Below, in pieces: positions 1 through 10,978 of a DNA stretch of 64,000 nucleotides (within the stretch, counting starts at the first letter, position 1; every line of letters begins with the position of its first letter). A model generated the notes under the pieces. That model did not search any database and was not told the origin of the DNA. It saw only the letters and a program-made list of their open reading frames with translations. The DNA is taken from NCBI RefSeq assembly GCF_036884655.1, contig NC_088345.1:26391501-26455500 (forward strand), read 5' to 3'. The translations under genes and the position numbers were made by a program. Origin of the DNA: Musa acuminata AAA Group (lineage: Eukaryota > Streptophyta > Magnoliopsida > Zingiberales > Musaceae).

Positions 1-473
1 TGGATGAAAGTTTTGGATCTATGGTAGATGGTAGCAAAGGTTTGACAAAAATCTGTAGAAGTTGCAGCAAGTATGTGCTGTCTTGTAAGAGTAGAATTGT
101 CGTCGAAGAAACAACGGTTTCTCGACGTAATTTCCACCAAAAACTTAAGAGAATTGAGGAGGGAATTGATAGAAAAATCACAATTTATATGACAGCAAGG
201 ATATCTAATTTAATCAAGAAAATTTCGGCAGTATAACAGTAAGGAAATTGGTGCAAGTTGCAATTGCAGAATTGTCGTCGAAAAATTTCAGCGGGTTACG
301 ATGAAAATTTGTAGCAACATAAAATCGTTTTTAGAGATGAATTTCTTAATAGATCAATCTTAGATGGAAGCCAAGATGATCTATGAAGTGTATAAGAAAT
401 TTCATTCAAAAAATATTGCAAATAGATGGGTTAAGGCAACGATATACAGCTAAAATTTTCTACAGCATAGATT

Positions 474-839
474 TTCAAGTGTAGCAGATTGGACATAAAA
501 GATTAGTAGTTTATATTGAGAATTTTTCGATAAAACCAAAGGGAAATCCATTGTTATGAAGTGTCAAAGATGTCATAAAAATTTAGTAGAAATTTGGATA
601 GAAAAAGCATAGTAGCAAGATCAAACAGATGGTGCTATGCGGCTTGAATTCTGCAATTCAAGTGCAGCAGATTGGACATAAAAGATCAGTAGTTTATATT
701 GAAAATTTTTTGATGAAACCAAATAAAAATCCACTGTTAGGAAGTGTCAAAGATGTCATAAAAATTTTGTAGAAATTTGGATAGAAAAAGCACAGTAGCA
801 AGATCAAACAGATGGTGCTATACGGTTGGAATTCTGCAA
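474..839. repeat. 183-bp tandem duplication in Gypsy leader
   Basis: Two adjacent copies (about 474-656 and 657-839) both begin with a TTCAAGTG..GCAG word and share blocks such as GTGTCAAAGATGTCATAAAA. The right-hand leader near 4490-4672 has only one copy, which explains the length difference between the two leaders. Confidence 0.85.
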
Positions 840-1129
840 TGTATCTTTCGTCGTAGAGATGAAAACTTTGTAACGAAAAGTTTATGCAGCAATATAGGAA
901 TAAATTTTTTTTTTTTTGATTTTTGAATAAGGATAACTAAATTGCAGCAGCAGTAAGGTAGGAAACCAGAACCTGTTGCAATTCACGGGGAGATCAAAGG
1001 ATGATCCGTGGTGGTGGAGATGATGGCGGAATTCGGTGATGATCTTTTAAGCAATTGTGGGAATTGCTTTGGATGGTTGTAGAGGGTTGATGGATGCCTA
1101 TGGAAGGGCAGCGAGACGCCAAGAACGCT

Positions 1130-1141
1130 GCTCTGATACCA
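1130..1141 (-). other. Primer-binding site (tRNA-iMet), left Gypsy copy
   Basis: Read on the minus strand this is TGGTATCAGAGC, the usual complement of the initiator tRNA-Met 3' end, two bases from the LTR edge at 1144. It shows that 1-1143 is the start of an internal domain and that this LTR acts as its 5' LTR. Confidence 0.85.
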
Positions 1142-1143
1142 GG

Positions 1144-1625
1144 TGTTAGAACCCTTGCAGATTCTAAACTTGGGGTTGATCTCTTTAGGGGATCGGCCTC
1201 ATAAGAACTCTATAGGGGTTCCTCCTTCCAAGTTGCTGCTCAAAGGCTGCAGAAAAGATTCATCTATTGCTTATGAAAAGAGGAGGAATACATGGCTATT
1301 TATAGGGCTTCTAAACCCTAACTCCTAATAGGACTCATACTTAAGACTCTTACTTCTAACCAACTCCTAATAGGACTCCTACTCAAGACTCCTATTCCCT
1401 TACAACTCCTAATTCTTCTCTAAGAAAAAACCTCCTACATGAATGTCCCTCTCAATTAGGACTCTCCTAACTAAAGTCATAACAGAATGTCCCTCTCAAT
1501 TAGGACTCTCCTAGCTAGAGTCCTAACAGAATGTCCCTCTCAATTAGGACTCTCCTAGCTAAAGTCCTAATAGTTTTACATGAATGTCCCTCTTAATTAG
1601 GACTCTCCTAGCTAGAGTCCTAACA
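1144..1625 (-). mobile_element. Gypsy LTR (shared by two internal domains)
   Basis: Starts TGTTAGAAC and ends GTCCTAACA, so it has the TG..CA inverted ends of an LTR. It matches 4971-5364. A TATAAATA box lies on the minus strand at about 1297-1304. Its element-sense 3' end is enlarged by a 44-bp repeat array. The LTR sits between the leader 1-1143 and the pol remains 1626-3816, so it is the 3' LTR of one copy and the 5' LTR of another. Confidence 0.85.
1441..1625. repeat. 44-bp tandem repeat at the LTR end, 4 copies
   Basis: Units begin at 1441, 1485, 1529 and 1582, with a 9-bp spacer before the last. Each begins GAATGTCCCTC and ends near CTAACA, so the terminal part of the LTR has been copied. 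The other LTR (4971-5364) has one such unit, near 5322-5364. Confidence 0.9.
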
Positions 1626-2960
1626 CTCGTGTTCTCCCAACTTGGGCTTCAGGCATGACACATGGAAGATAGGGTGAATTTTGGCATCCTCAGCTAATTT
1701 AAGTCTATACGCCACTGCTCCAATATGCTCTGTGATCTGATAGGGCCCAAAAAATCATGGACATAGCTTCATGGAGGCTCGAGTATTGATGGAGAGTTGC
1801 TTGTATGGTTGTAGGCAAAGATAAACCCAATCTCCTACTAAAAATTCTCTTTCGCTTCGTCATGTGTCGGCTTGCTGCTTCATTCTGGCTTGAGCTATAG
1901 AGAGATTATCTTTTAACAGTAGTAGGAGTTTGTCCCTATCAATCAATTCTTGTTCAACCTGATCTACCTTGGCCGAGCCAATTATATACTTTGGAATCAT
2001 AGGGGCCGGTCGACCATACAATGCTTCATAAGGGGCACATTTTGTAGATGAATAATATGTAGTATTATACCACCATTCGGCCTAGAGAAGCCATTTTGCC
2101 CACTCTTTTGATCGGTCGCTAGCGAAATATCGAAGGTATGTCTCTAAACACTTGTTTACCACCTCTGTATGGCCATCAGCTTATGGATGATATGCTGTGC
2201 TCATCTTGAGTTTGGTGCCTTGTAATTGGAATAACTCGATCCAAAATTTACTAGTGAAGATCCTATCACAATCACTTACAATGGACCTTGGAATCCCGTG
2301 CAGTTTAACAATATTTTCTATGAAAACTTGGGCAATACTAGCAACAGTGTAGGGACTTCTTACAGCACAAAAATGAGCATATTTCGTAAGTCAATCAACC
2401 ACCACGAGAATTGTGCTTTTACCTTTGGCAGGTGGCAGCCTTTCAATGAAGTCCATAGAGATGTCAGTCCACACCGAGTCCGGTATAGGTAGTGGTTGTA
2501 GTTTCCCTGGATTTGCCATAATTTCACCCTTGTGCTATTGACATACATCACATTGTGCCACATATTCATCAATAATATTTTTCATCCCTCTCCAATAAAA
2601 ATTTTGCATCACTCTTTTGTAGGTTCTTAGGAATCCAGAGTACCCTGCTGAAGGTATGGAGTGCATTTCATGCAGGATGATTGTGATACAAGGGGAGTCA
2701 GGTATAAGCACAATACGACTTTTGTAGCGTAGATCCCTCGAATCCCAAGTGTAGTGGGCTATTACACTTGGATCCTCCTCCAATTTTTTTTATAATGTTG
2801 CTGATCTCTGGATCCTTTTTCCATTCTTCTCTAATGTCCATGAGGAGACTAGTGGTCGGAAGGGAGATTGTTGAAACCTTAGCTTGCTTAGGTAGCCGTG
2901 AGAGTGCATCTACAACAATGTTTTCTTTCCCCTTTTTATAAATAATTTCATAATCAAGCA
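1626..2960 (-). pseudogene. Ty3/Gypsy pol remnant: RNase H tail and integrase
   Basis: Read on the minus strand from 2960 down, the frame gives the end of RNase H (YKKGKENIVVDALSRLP, typical of Gypsy), a connection region, the integrase zinc-binding H..H..C..C (residues CDVCQ near 2540), and then the integrase core ([20 protein letters not shown]-like block, HPQADGHTE-like block) to the C-terminal KPKLGEHE-like end near 1630. Stops interrupt it. At least three look like single transitions: CGA to TGA, CAA to TAA and TGG to TAG. Not functional. Gypsy lineage is clear; the sub-lineage was not assigned. Confidence 0.8.
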
Positions 2961-3816
2961 CCTATTTACAACTTATATTTGGCTGTCGATTTGTGGGTGA
3001 TATGCCATACTCCTTTTCAATTTAGTACCCTACATATGGAATAACTTTGTCCAAAATCTGCTAGTAAAGATGCAAGTAGAATTTATCATAAGCACAATGC
3101 ATCCCTTATAGTATAATTCTTTTGAGTCCCAATTGTAATAAGCCACGGAGCTTGGTGCTTCCTCCAATTTTTTTATAATCTTACTAGTCTCTGAATCTTC
3201 CTGCCATTCCATCTTAATATCCTCAAGGAAGTCACTGGTCAAAAGTGAAATAACCGAAACTTCAGCTTGCTCGGGTAGCTGCGAAAGCGCATCTGCAAGA
3301 ACATTCTATTTCCCCTTTTTGTAAGTTATTTCATAATCAAATCCAAGAAGTTTTGTTACCCATTTTTGCTGCTCAGGGGATGATATCTTTCGCTCCAAAA
3401 AGTACATGAGGCTTTTATGATCGGTTTTAATTTGAAATCGTCGACCAATCAAGTAGGTTCTCCACCTCATTGCTGCACGCATAATGGTGAGCATCTCCTT
3501 ATCATATTTTGACTTATTTTGATGGAAGGGAGATAATGCCTTGCTAGTGTATGCTAGTGGTCGACCATCTTGCATGAGAACGGCTCCAATTCCGACTCCA
3601 GATGCATCGGTCTCAATGATGAAGGGTCGACTGAAATCTGGTACTATGGGAAGATCAGTGCACCACTCACTTCTCTACTGAAAAAAGATGCTTTTCAATG
3701 GTCGGACAAAGCCTCTACTGCCTTCGACAAACTTAAGGTAGCCATGACATCCGAGCAGCAACCTTACTATTCGGGAAGTTATTAGTGATGCCCGTGTCGA
3801 TGAGAACAGTAATCAG
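2961..3816 (-). pseudogene. Second Gypsy pol remnant: protease, RNase H, deleted integrase
   Basis: On the minus strand, 3816-3748 encodes an aspartic-protease core (VLIDTGITNNF, with the catalytic DTG). At 3644-3306 the RNase H domain reads PDFSRPFIIETDASG, then GRPLAYTSKALSP and KTDHKSLMYF. This is followed by a second DALSQLP connection. Near 3100-2965 the frame jumps to a piece of the integrase core (FTSRFW, AYHPQIDSQ) and breaks off beside the RNase H tail of the neighbouring copy. Nearly all of reverse transcriptase is missing, and the short RT-RNase H linker that remains is inverted. Confidence 0.75.
3645..3770 (+). other. Inverted RT/RNase H linker segment (about 125 bp)
   Basis: The plus strand reads YGKISAPLTSLLKKDAFQW and then STAFDKLKVAMT, the conserved Gypsy linker that should stand just before the PDFSRPF block. 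Here it is on the opposite strand from the protease on its right and the RNase H on its left, so it is a small local inversion. Confidence 0.8.
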
Positions 3817-4956
3817 TTGTTGTTTGAGAAGGCCTCCAAATCTATGATGTTAATATCTCTCTTTTGTTGTCAGGTTAAAGGCATATATAGGTTGAGAAAA
3901 GTGATGGTCGAAAGGGTTGGTGGATCGGTGGATGTAGGCTACGATTTAGGCTTATTTTTTGGCTGTTTTGGGTGCAGTTTGAAGGTGTGATTTGGTGGAG
4001 TTTTAGGGCCATGGATGAAAGTTTTGGATCTGTGGTAGATGGCAGCAAAGGTTTGATAGAAATTAGTGGAAGTTGCAGCAAGAATGTGCTATCTTGTAAG
4101 AGTAGAATTGTCGTCGAAGAAACAATGGTTTCTCGATGTAATTTCTACCAAAAACTTGAGAGAATTGAGGAGAAAATTGATAGCAAAATCACAGTTTATA
4201 TGACAGCAAGGATGTCTAATTTAATCAAGAGAATTTCAGTAGTATAACAGCAAGGAAATTGGTGCAAGTTGCGATAGCAGAATTCTCGTCGAAAAATTTC
4301 AACGGTTTACGACGAAAATTTGTAGCAACACAAAATCATTTTCAAAGAAGAATTTATCAATAGATTAATCTTAGATGGAAGCCAAGATGATCTATGAAGT
4401 GTATAAGAAACTTCATTCAAAAAAGATTGCAAATAGATGGGTTAAGGCAACAATATGTGGCTGAAATTTTCTGCAGCATAGATTTTCAAGTGTAGCAGAT
4501 TAAACATAAAAGATCAGTAGTTTATATTGAGAATTTTTCGATGAAACCAAAAGGAAATCCACTGTTAGGAAGTGTCAAAGATGTCATAAAAATTTTGTAC
4601 AAATTTGGATAGAAAAAGTATAGTAGCAAGGTCAAATAGATGGTGCTATGCGGCTGGAATTCTGCAATGTATCTTTCGTCGTAGAGATGAAAACTTTGTG
4701 ATGAAAAGTTTATGCAGCAATATAGGAAAATTTTTTATTTTTTAGATTTTTGAATAAGGATAACTAAATTGCAGCAGCAGTAAGGTAGGAAACCAGAACC
4801 TGTTGCAATTCATGGGCAGATCAAAGGATGATCCGCGGTGGTGGAGATGATGGCGGAATTCGGCGATGATCTTTTAAGCAATTGTGGGAATTGCTTTGGA
4901 CAATTGTGGAGGGTTGATGGATGACTGTGGAAGGGCAGCGAGACACTAAGAATACT
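3817..4956 (-). mobile_element. Gypsy 5' leader / degenerate gag (right copy)
   Basis: Lies between the protease remnant and the primer site. From 4013 on it matches 1-1143. No gag domain or zinc knuckle could be recognised; open frames here are short and unconvincing. Confidence 0.65.
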
Positions 4957-4968
4957 GCTCTGATACCA
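4957..4968 (-). other. Primer-binding site (tRNA-iMet), right Gypsy copy
   Basis: The minus strand reads TGGTATCAGAGC, two bases from the LTR start at 4971. Confidence 0.85.
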
Positions 4969-4970
4969 GG

Positions 4971-5364
4971 TGTTAGAACCCTTGCAGATTCTAAACTTGG
5001 GGTTGATCTCTTTAGGGGATCGGCCTCCTTGGAACTCTATAGGGGTTCCTCCCTCCAAGTTGCTGCTCAAAGGCTGCAGAAAAGATTCATCTATTGCTTA
5101 TCAAAAGAAGAGGAATACATGACTATTTATAGGGTTTCTAAACCCTAACTCCTAATAGGACTCCTACTCAAGACTCCTACTTCTAACCAATTCCTAATAG
5201 GACTTCTACTCAAGACTCCTATTCCTTTACAACTCCTAATTCTTCTCTAAGAAACAACCTCCTAACCCTAGCTGGCCTCTTCACCTCTTTAATAGGGGTC
5301 GGCTTAGGTAGGTTTTATATGAATGCCCCTCTCAATTAGGACTCTCCTAGCTAAAGTCCTAAAA
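4971..5364 (-). mobile_element. Gypsy 5' LTR (right)
   Basis: Matches 1144-1625, starts TGTTAGAAC, and has a minus-strand TATAAATA box at about 5124-5131. Its outer end is damaged (CTAAAA where the other copy has CTAACA), so the boundary is uncertain by a few bases. No target duplication could be matched. Confidence 0.75.
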
Positions 5365-5681
5365 ATGACAAATGCATAATAAGGAGGTAAAACTTCGATT
5401 CAAAGTAAATCACAAAGCCTAAGTGGAAAAATAGTTCATAGTACAAGTAAGAGGAAATCATAATGCATCCATTAACTTTCATATTACATATCTTAATATA
5501 TATGTGTACCCCTATATTGCACATATATCATATACATAAACTCTTACACCTAATGTTATAATATATATCTATACCTCATACCGTATGTCATAATTTATAT
5601 ATGCACTCCCACACCACACATCATAACATATATATGTATCATATATCATAACCATTGAGACACTCTCACATTGCATGTTAA
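5365..5681. other. AT-rich spacer
   Basis: No coding frame, domain or terminal repeat was recognised. The stretch has many ATATAT/CATATA words leading into the microsatellite. Confidence 0.5.
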
Positions 5682-5682
5682 A

Positions 5683-5771
<89 letters not shown>
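5682..5771. repeat. (CA)n(TA)n microsatellite
   Basis: A run of CA dinucleotides passes straight into about 35 TA dinucleotides. Confidence 0.95.
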
Positions 5772-5774
<3 letters not shown>

Positions 5775-5799
5775 TATAATAACTTTTATTTCTGAATTA

Positions 5800-7295
5800 T
5801 TTATGATATGATAAATTTTTTAATTTTTTTAATATAAGAATTTATTTAATAATTTTTTACATTTAAGTAATTTTTATATTGGAGGACTAATGCTAGGGAT
5901 GAAATTGTGAATCTTAGAATCTGTATAAAAAGAAAAGAGTGAAAATAGAAGACGTGTCACTAGCTAAATTAAAAAAATGTGCCACCCATGCTTGTTATAT
6001 GGTTGGCATCTATGTTTCTTCTATGCATAGTTGTCACATTGCAACTCTTATATTATCTAAACACTTGTAATTAGAAAGAAAAGGAGAAAAGTATTATCAA
6101 GTTGTAGTTTGCTACTTTCTACCTTGCATTAGAGAATTGGAGGAGGAAAATAAGTGAATCCTTGGTTTGACTTGAGAATTTTGGGCTAATTCAAGATTTT
6201 TGGAGATTAACTTTCAAGGCAAGTATTGTATCCCATTATTCTTATCTCTGATTCCTTCTTATTTATGAATGATTAATAAAGCTTTGCCTCTTTACATTAG
6301 CATCAATCTCATTTGAGTTGTAAACTTACTATTCTAAAATTTATGATAAATCCTAACCTATCTACATTTCTTTTTTACTATGACATTGTGTTCAAAATTA
6401 TGATTTAAGTAAAATTACTTTTGTCAGAATGTAGATGCTTGTATCTTTCTTTTCATATCCTATTTAAATGATTTGAAGTCTAAATGCTTATTCAAACATC
6501 ACCCCTTAATTCTATTAAACATAGACAAAATAGTCTAACCTATTTGTATTATTTCAACTATAATATTTTGTATAGGCTAAAAATTGAGCAAACCCTCTTT
6601 TGTTGAAAAATAGACTCTTATATGTTGCTATTGATACTTTTTTTGAATGATTTAGAATTTAAATACCTATCCAAACATTTATTTAAATTGATCCTTTAAA
6701 TTCTGTCAAATAGAGATAAAATGACCTAACCTCTCTACCTTATTTTAATTATGTTTTCTATACAAAACTTTGAATCAAGCCAAATATCTTTTGTTGGAAA
6801 TTATACTCTTGTATCTTTTTTTAGTACTCTATCTGAATAATTTACAGTACAAATGTCTATCCAATTGTTTATTGGAATTAATCTCCTGAATTATTATAAA
6901 TAGAGATAATATGATTCTAACCTATTTATATTTAGTTACTTGTACCTTTCAGTACATAACTCTAATTCATATAAAATCTATTTTATTTGAAAGTAGACTT
7001 ATATATCTTTTTAACAATATTTTACTTGAATAATTTGGAGCATAATTGTTGATCCAAATATCTAGTAAAACTTACCCTATTGACATCGCTAGAACATATT
7101 ATTTCTCAAAATTTTTAATTCTTGTTGCTACCTTTTGGAACTTGATTTTAGCAAAAATCTTAACTCAAATGAGACTCATGTTAATTATATAAACTTTTTT
7201 ATATTTTAATCATTGATTCCTATCATAATTGAATGAGTTGTGCATATATTCAAGTTAGCTTTAATATTACTCTATATATATTATGATTTTACTAT
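5800..7295 (+). mobile_element. Diverged long Gypsy-type LTR, copy 1, 5' half
   Basis: It carries a roughly 190-bp periodic motif (CTAACCT near 6353, 6536, 6730 and 6915) with the same internal order as 13190-13800 in the better preserved long LTR. The word CAAGTTAGCTTTAATATTAC near 7250 aligns with the corresponding part near 13820. The matching 3' half is at 36906-37810, so this copy was split by the element that starts at 7296. The left edge is unclear. Confidence 0.5.
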
Positions 7296-8809
7296 TGTTG
7301 AGTCTCATATTTTGATTTTGATGTTGAAACCAATTGATAGTATTTACGATTTAATCTATGTTTTGAGTGATGCAGGAAACTTCAATCAAGGAGAGACAAT
7401 TGAAGTACGAAGAATCATGATAGGCCGGAGAAAAAATATCAAAAGATTGGATGTCACACCGAAGGATTGGTCAACGTATTGACAAAAGGCTTCGGGCCAT
7501 AATTTCGGGCATCAGGCCAAGAAGAGCAGAATTGTGCCAAGGATATCGGAGTTACGAAGGTCAACTGGCTGATTGGGCAATAGGCCGTAAGAGAGGATGA
7601 TGCGCCGAAGAATTGAACAATGATATGACGGACAACATAATTCAAAACTTTGTAATAATTATCTAAATCGAAGTAGGTTTTATTTGTACAGGATTAACTA
7701 TGATAGCAAAACATAAAGCAAAATGAAGTCTTAGAGTTAAGGATGTAATTTCATTGGGAGTTTGAGAGTTCGTCGAAAGTTCGGATATTCATCGAAAGTT
7801 CTGCTAGAATTGACCGAGAAGTCCAGGAGCTTGCTAAAGAAGCTCGTCAAAACTCACCAAGAGGATCGTTGTGAAGTCCAAGAGCTTACTAAGAGTCCGC
7901 TAGAACATTGTCGAGAGATCGTCGAAAGCTCGTCGGAAGAAACCAAGACTTACGGACTTGTTTAGCTTAGTAAATGTCTTAAATTTTATAGTTATAATTG
8001 GGATTAGAATTGGGCCAACCCAATTAGGGGCTAGTTGGGCCTATGTATGGATTGTGTTGGGCCCAATAAAAGGCCCAAACAATGACCCAATAGGTGGCAC
8101 CTTCGTGGCACAGTTTTTGAGACTATGTCAGATGGTGGTACCACCAGTCTAGGTGGTGGTACCACCAGTCTGGGTGGTGGTACTGCCCAGACACAGTCTT
8201 CCAAGTGGTAGTACCACCCAGTGTCAGTGCTGCAGGTGGTGGCACCGCTAGGACTCAGGAAACCCGGGATGAGACCTTTTTAGGCTCCAAGTTTGAATCA
8301 ACTTGAAGCCTATAAATACCCCTCTTATCCCTGGTTAAACTACATAAGAATTGAGAGTGAAAAAGAAAGAAACACTGCTGCAATCTTATGTGAACTCCTC
8401 TCCATCTTCAAGTGTTAGAATAGTTTGAGAGAGGAGTGAGTGGGGGTGTAAGGATTATCTCCTAAACTCGGTAAAAGGAGAAAGAGATATAAAAGGTGGT
8501 TAGTCTTCACCTATTGAAGGAAGACCGATAGTGGGTACTAGTGGCCTCAACGGAGGAGGAATCGGGAGTGGATGTAGGTCACAACGACCGAACCAATATA
8601 ATCTCGGTTTGTATTTATTTTGAGCAATTTACTTTTATAGCAAACTGCATTCCTCCTTATTATACTTTTACTATGCCTACGCTCGCATACGCTTTCAAGT
8701 TAACATCTTTCGAGATCAGTTTTAATCGTACGAAAGAGATTTTTGAAACTGATGTTTTTATCGTCATACTAATTCACCCCCGCCTCTTAGTGCCGACTCA
8801 TTCCTAACA
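7296..8809 (+). mobile_element. 5' LTR of gag-only Sirevirus-like element 1
   Basis: Begins TGTTGAGTCTCATATTTTGA and ends CCTAACA two bases before a tRNA-iMet primer site. It matches the 3' LTR at 10979-11789 plus 36292-36905. A TATAAATAC box is at 8311-8319. It contains a cluster of GGTGGTACCACC palindromes (8130-8260) and a pyrimidine-rich CACCCCCGCCTCTTAGTGC block near its 3' end, shared with the other LTRs of this family. Confidence 0.85.
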
Positions 8810-8811
8810 GT

Positions 8812-8823
8812 TGGTATCAGAGC
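8812..8823 (+). other. Primer-binding site (tRNA-iMet), element 1
   Basis: TGGTATCAGAGC, two bases after the end of the 5' LTR. Confidence 0.9.
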
Positions 8824-8858
8824 CACATTTTTCTCATTTGGTTTAACACCTAATAGAA

Positions 8859-9823
8859 ATGGCTCTTTTCGACTTTCAAGATAGTTACTCTCTCATTCGT
8901 CCTCCCTTGTTTAATAAGACGAACTACACAAATTGGAAAACTTGAATGAGAGTTTTTCTTACTTTCATTGAATCTCGATTTATGGAATATAGTTAAATTT
9001 GGTTTTCAAATGTCTTCTCTTTCAATGAACCATTGGAATGATTTGGAGAAGAAGACTTTCTCTTTAAATGCAAAGGCTATGAATGTCTTATTTTGTAGCT
9101 TAGACAAAAATGAATTCAATCGAATTTTTATGTGTGAAACGGCTTTCGATATTTGGCATACTTTTGAAATCACACACGAATGCACGAATAGAGTTAAAGA
9201 GTCTAAAGTCAATCTTTTAATATAAGATTTTAAACTATTTCGAATGAAGCCGTGTGAAACTGTTGTTGACATGTATACCCATTTTACGGATGTTGTCATT
9301 GGTTTAAAAGCACTTGGCAAATGTTTTTCAAATTTTGAACTTGTTAATAAAGTTTTACGATCACTTTCTAAAAATTGGGATTAAAAAATAATGTCAATAC
9401 AAGAATCAAAGAACTTGAACCATTTTTCACTCGAAGAACTTATTGGGTCTTTAATGACTTATGAAATGAGTTTTATGGCACATGTTGAAGATGATAAACT
9501 TGAGAACAACCTTCCAAAGAACAGAAAAAATTTGGCACTTAGAACAATTGAAGACCACTCGAGCAAATGCTCAAATGATGGTGAACTTGAACTCCTCACT
9601 AGGAAATTTAAAAGTTAATGAAACAAGAATTAAAGAATAAAATAAACTTAAAAAGAACGCAACTACTTACTATGAACGCAAGAAGAAGGAAGTACTTTGG
9701 GAAGAATCGAGTTCATCCGAAGACGAGGAGAAAATTAACAAAGGCGAGGTGGCAAACTACGCCTTAACAGCTTTCAATGACGAGGTAATTAAAATCCTCT
9801 TAGTTTACTTTGAAATTACTTGA
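8859..9823 (+). pseudogene. Copia gag (UBN2-type) pseudogene, element 1
   Basis: From the ATG at 8859 the frame gives MALFDFQDSYSLIRPPLFNK and then TNYTNWKT, followed by a stop, a frameshift near 8960, and LDLWNIV, MNHWNDLEKKTFSLNAKAMN and LDKNEFNRIF blocks. These are the conserved blocks of Copia gag polyproteins (DUF4219/UBN2). The tail has ELIGSLMTYEM and an acidic SSSEDEE stretch and ends VYFEIT-stop at 9821-9823. No CCHC zinc knuckle, protease, integrase or RT follows. The gag of the young element (32038-33048) ends at exactly the same place, so this end looks inherited by the family and not caused by local decay. Confidence 0.8.
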
Positions 9824-10962
9824 TATTTTTCATGAGTTATTTTTAATTTAGTTTAAGAAAATTATATAATTTTTTTTTAATTACATGTTTAAAGATATAA
9901 TGAAAATGTTGAAAGTTTTAGGATCATGCTTATCTTTCTAGTAATTTTGAAAAAGATCATGACAATTGTATGTTTTATGATAATGAAATAAACTATTAGA
10001 TATAAATCTAATGATTGTACACCTAGTAAGATTAATCTTATGTATGTATTTAAAAAGCAAGAATGTGTATTTTGATGATTCCATATAGCTTTTTGATTAA
10101 AAGATACCTTATGAAACCATGTTTGATGATTATGCTTAATGAGTTTATCTTTCGAAATTATGCATGATGATTCTTATAATTTATGGCTTATTAGTAATTT
10201 ATGATTTGGAATGATGCATGCAATTATAATGAGTTTATCTTTCGAAATTATGCATGCATCATTCCAAATCATAAAGTCAACCATTATCATTTTATGAAAT
10301 GATACTCTTGAATGATCATTTATCTTTGTCATACTTTAAAAATTATTATAAAGGAAAAAAGAGATACAAAATTGTATTCTTCCTTTTTTTTTACCAATGA
10401 CAAAGGGGGAGAAAGAATTGATAGTGTGCACATCTCAAAGGAGAAGCAAAGATTGCTGACTTATTATTTCAAGAAGCAAAAGTTGCTTTCTTGAACATCT
10501 CAAATATTGCTAGTTTACAATTTTTTTTTTTAAATGATGTAAAAATTTACTAGCTTGCATAATGTAGAACCTGCTATCTTAAATTTCACCAAGACTTGCT
10601 AGCTTGCAATCTCAAGAGAAGCAATAGTGTTATCTCAAGATGCAAAATATGCTAAACTTGCACATATAGCAAAATTTACAAACTTGCAAAACTCAAAATT
10701 TTTGCTAACTTGCATGATGATAAAACTGAAGATTATGTTTATTATGCAATGATTTGAACTTGTATGACTAACAACTTGATAGTTGCACTTCTCCTTTTTG
10801 TTGATGACAAAAGGGGAGAAGTATGATGTTATGCATAAGTTTATGATAATATATTGCTTGGATTTTTGAATCCAAGAGTTCTATCAATATGGCATATTGA
10901 TAGGATGAGTTTGTTTAAACTCTGGGGTGAAAGTTAACTCCGTCATCAATTGGTTGTCATCA
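9824..10962 (+). mobile_element. Non-coding internal region of element 1
   Basis: AT-rich and without pol. It contains repeated words such as ATGCATGATGATT and GCTAGCTTGCA, and two polypurine-like boxes next to a TGATGACAAA word (about 10395-10415 and 10795-10822). The second lies in an inverted repeat, ACTTCTCC..GGAGAAGT. Confidence 0.7.
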
Positions 10963-10978
10963 TAAAAAAGGAGGAGAT
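10963..10978 (+). other. Polypurine tract, element 1
   Basis: AAAAAAGGAGGAGATT-like run immediately before the 3' LTR, where plus-strand DNA synthesis would be primed. Confidence 0.8.

Larger units (their letters stand above)
1..1143 (-). mobile_element. Gypsy internal 5' leader fragment (left copy)
   Basis: This stretch repeats 4013-4970 almost base for base apart from one internal duplication, and like that copy it abuts a primer-binding site and an LTR. It is therefore the 5' leader / degenerate gag region of a minus-strand Gypsy element that continues left of the window. No reliable gag domain can be read; short open frames here look fortuitous. Confidence 0.7.

Noticed and set aside
5682..5771. 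Possible CRISPR or other regular spaced repeat
   Set aside because: Plain dinucleotide microsatellite; no spacer-repeat structure in the window.
7762..8152. Small open frames in the LTR of element 1
   Set aside because: They lie in U3/R sequence shared by LTR copies and show no domain.
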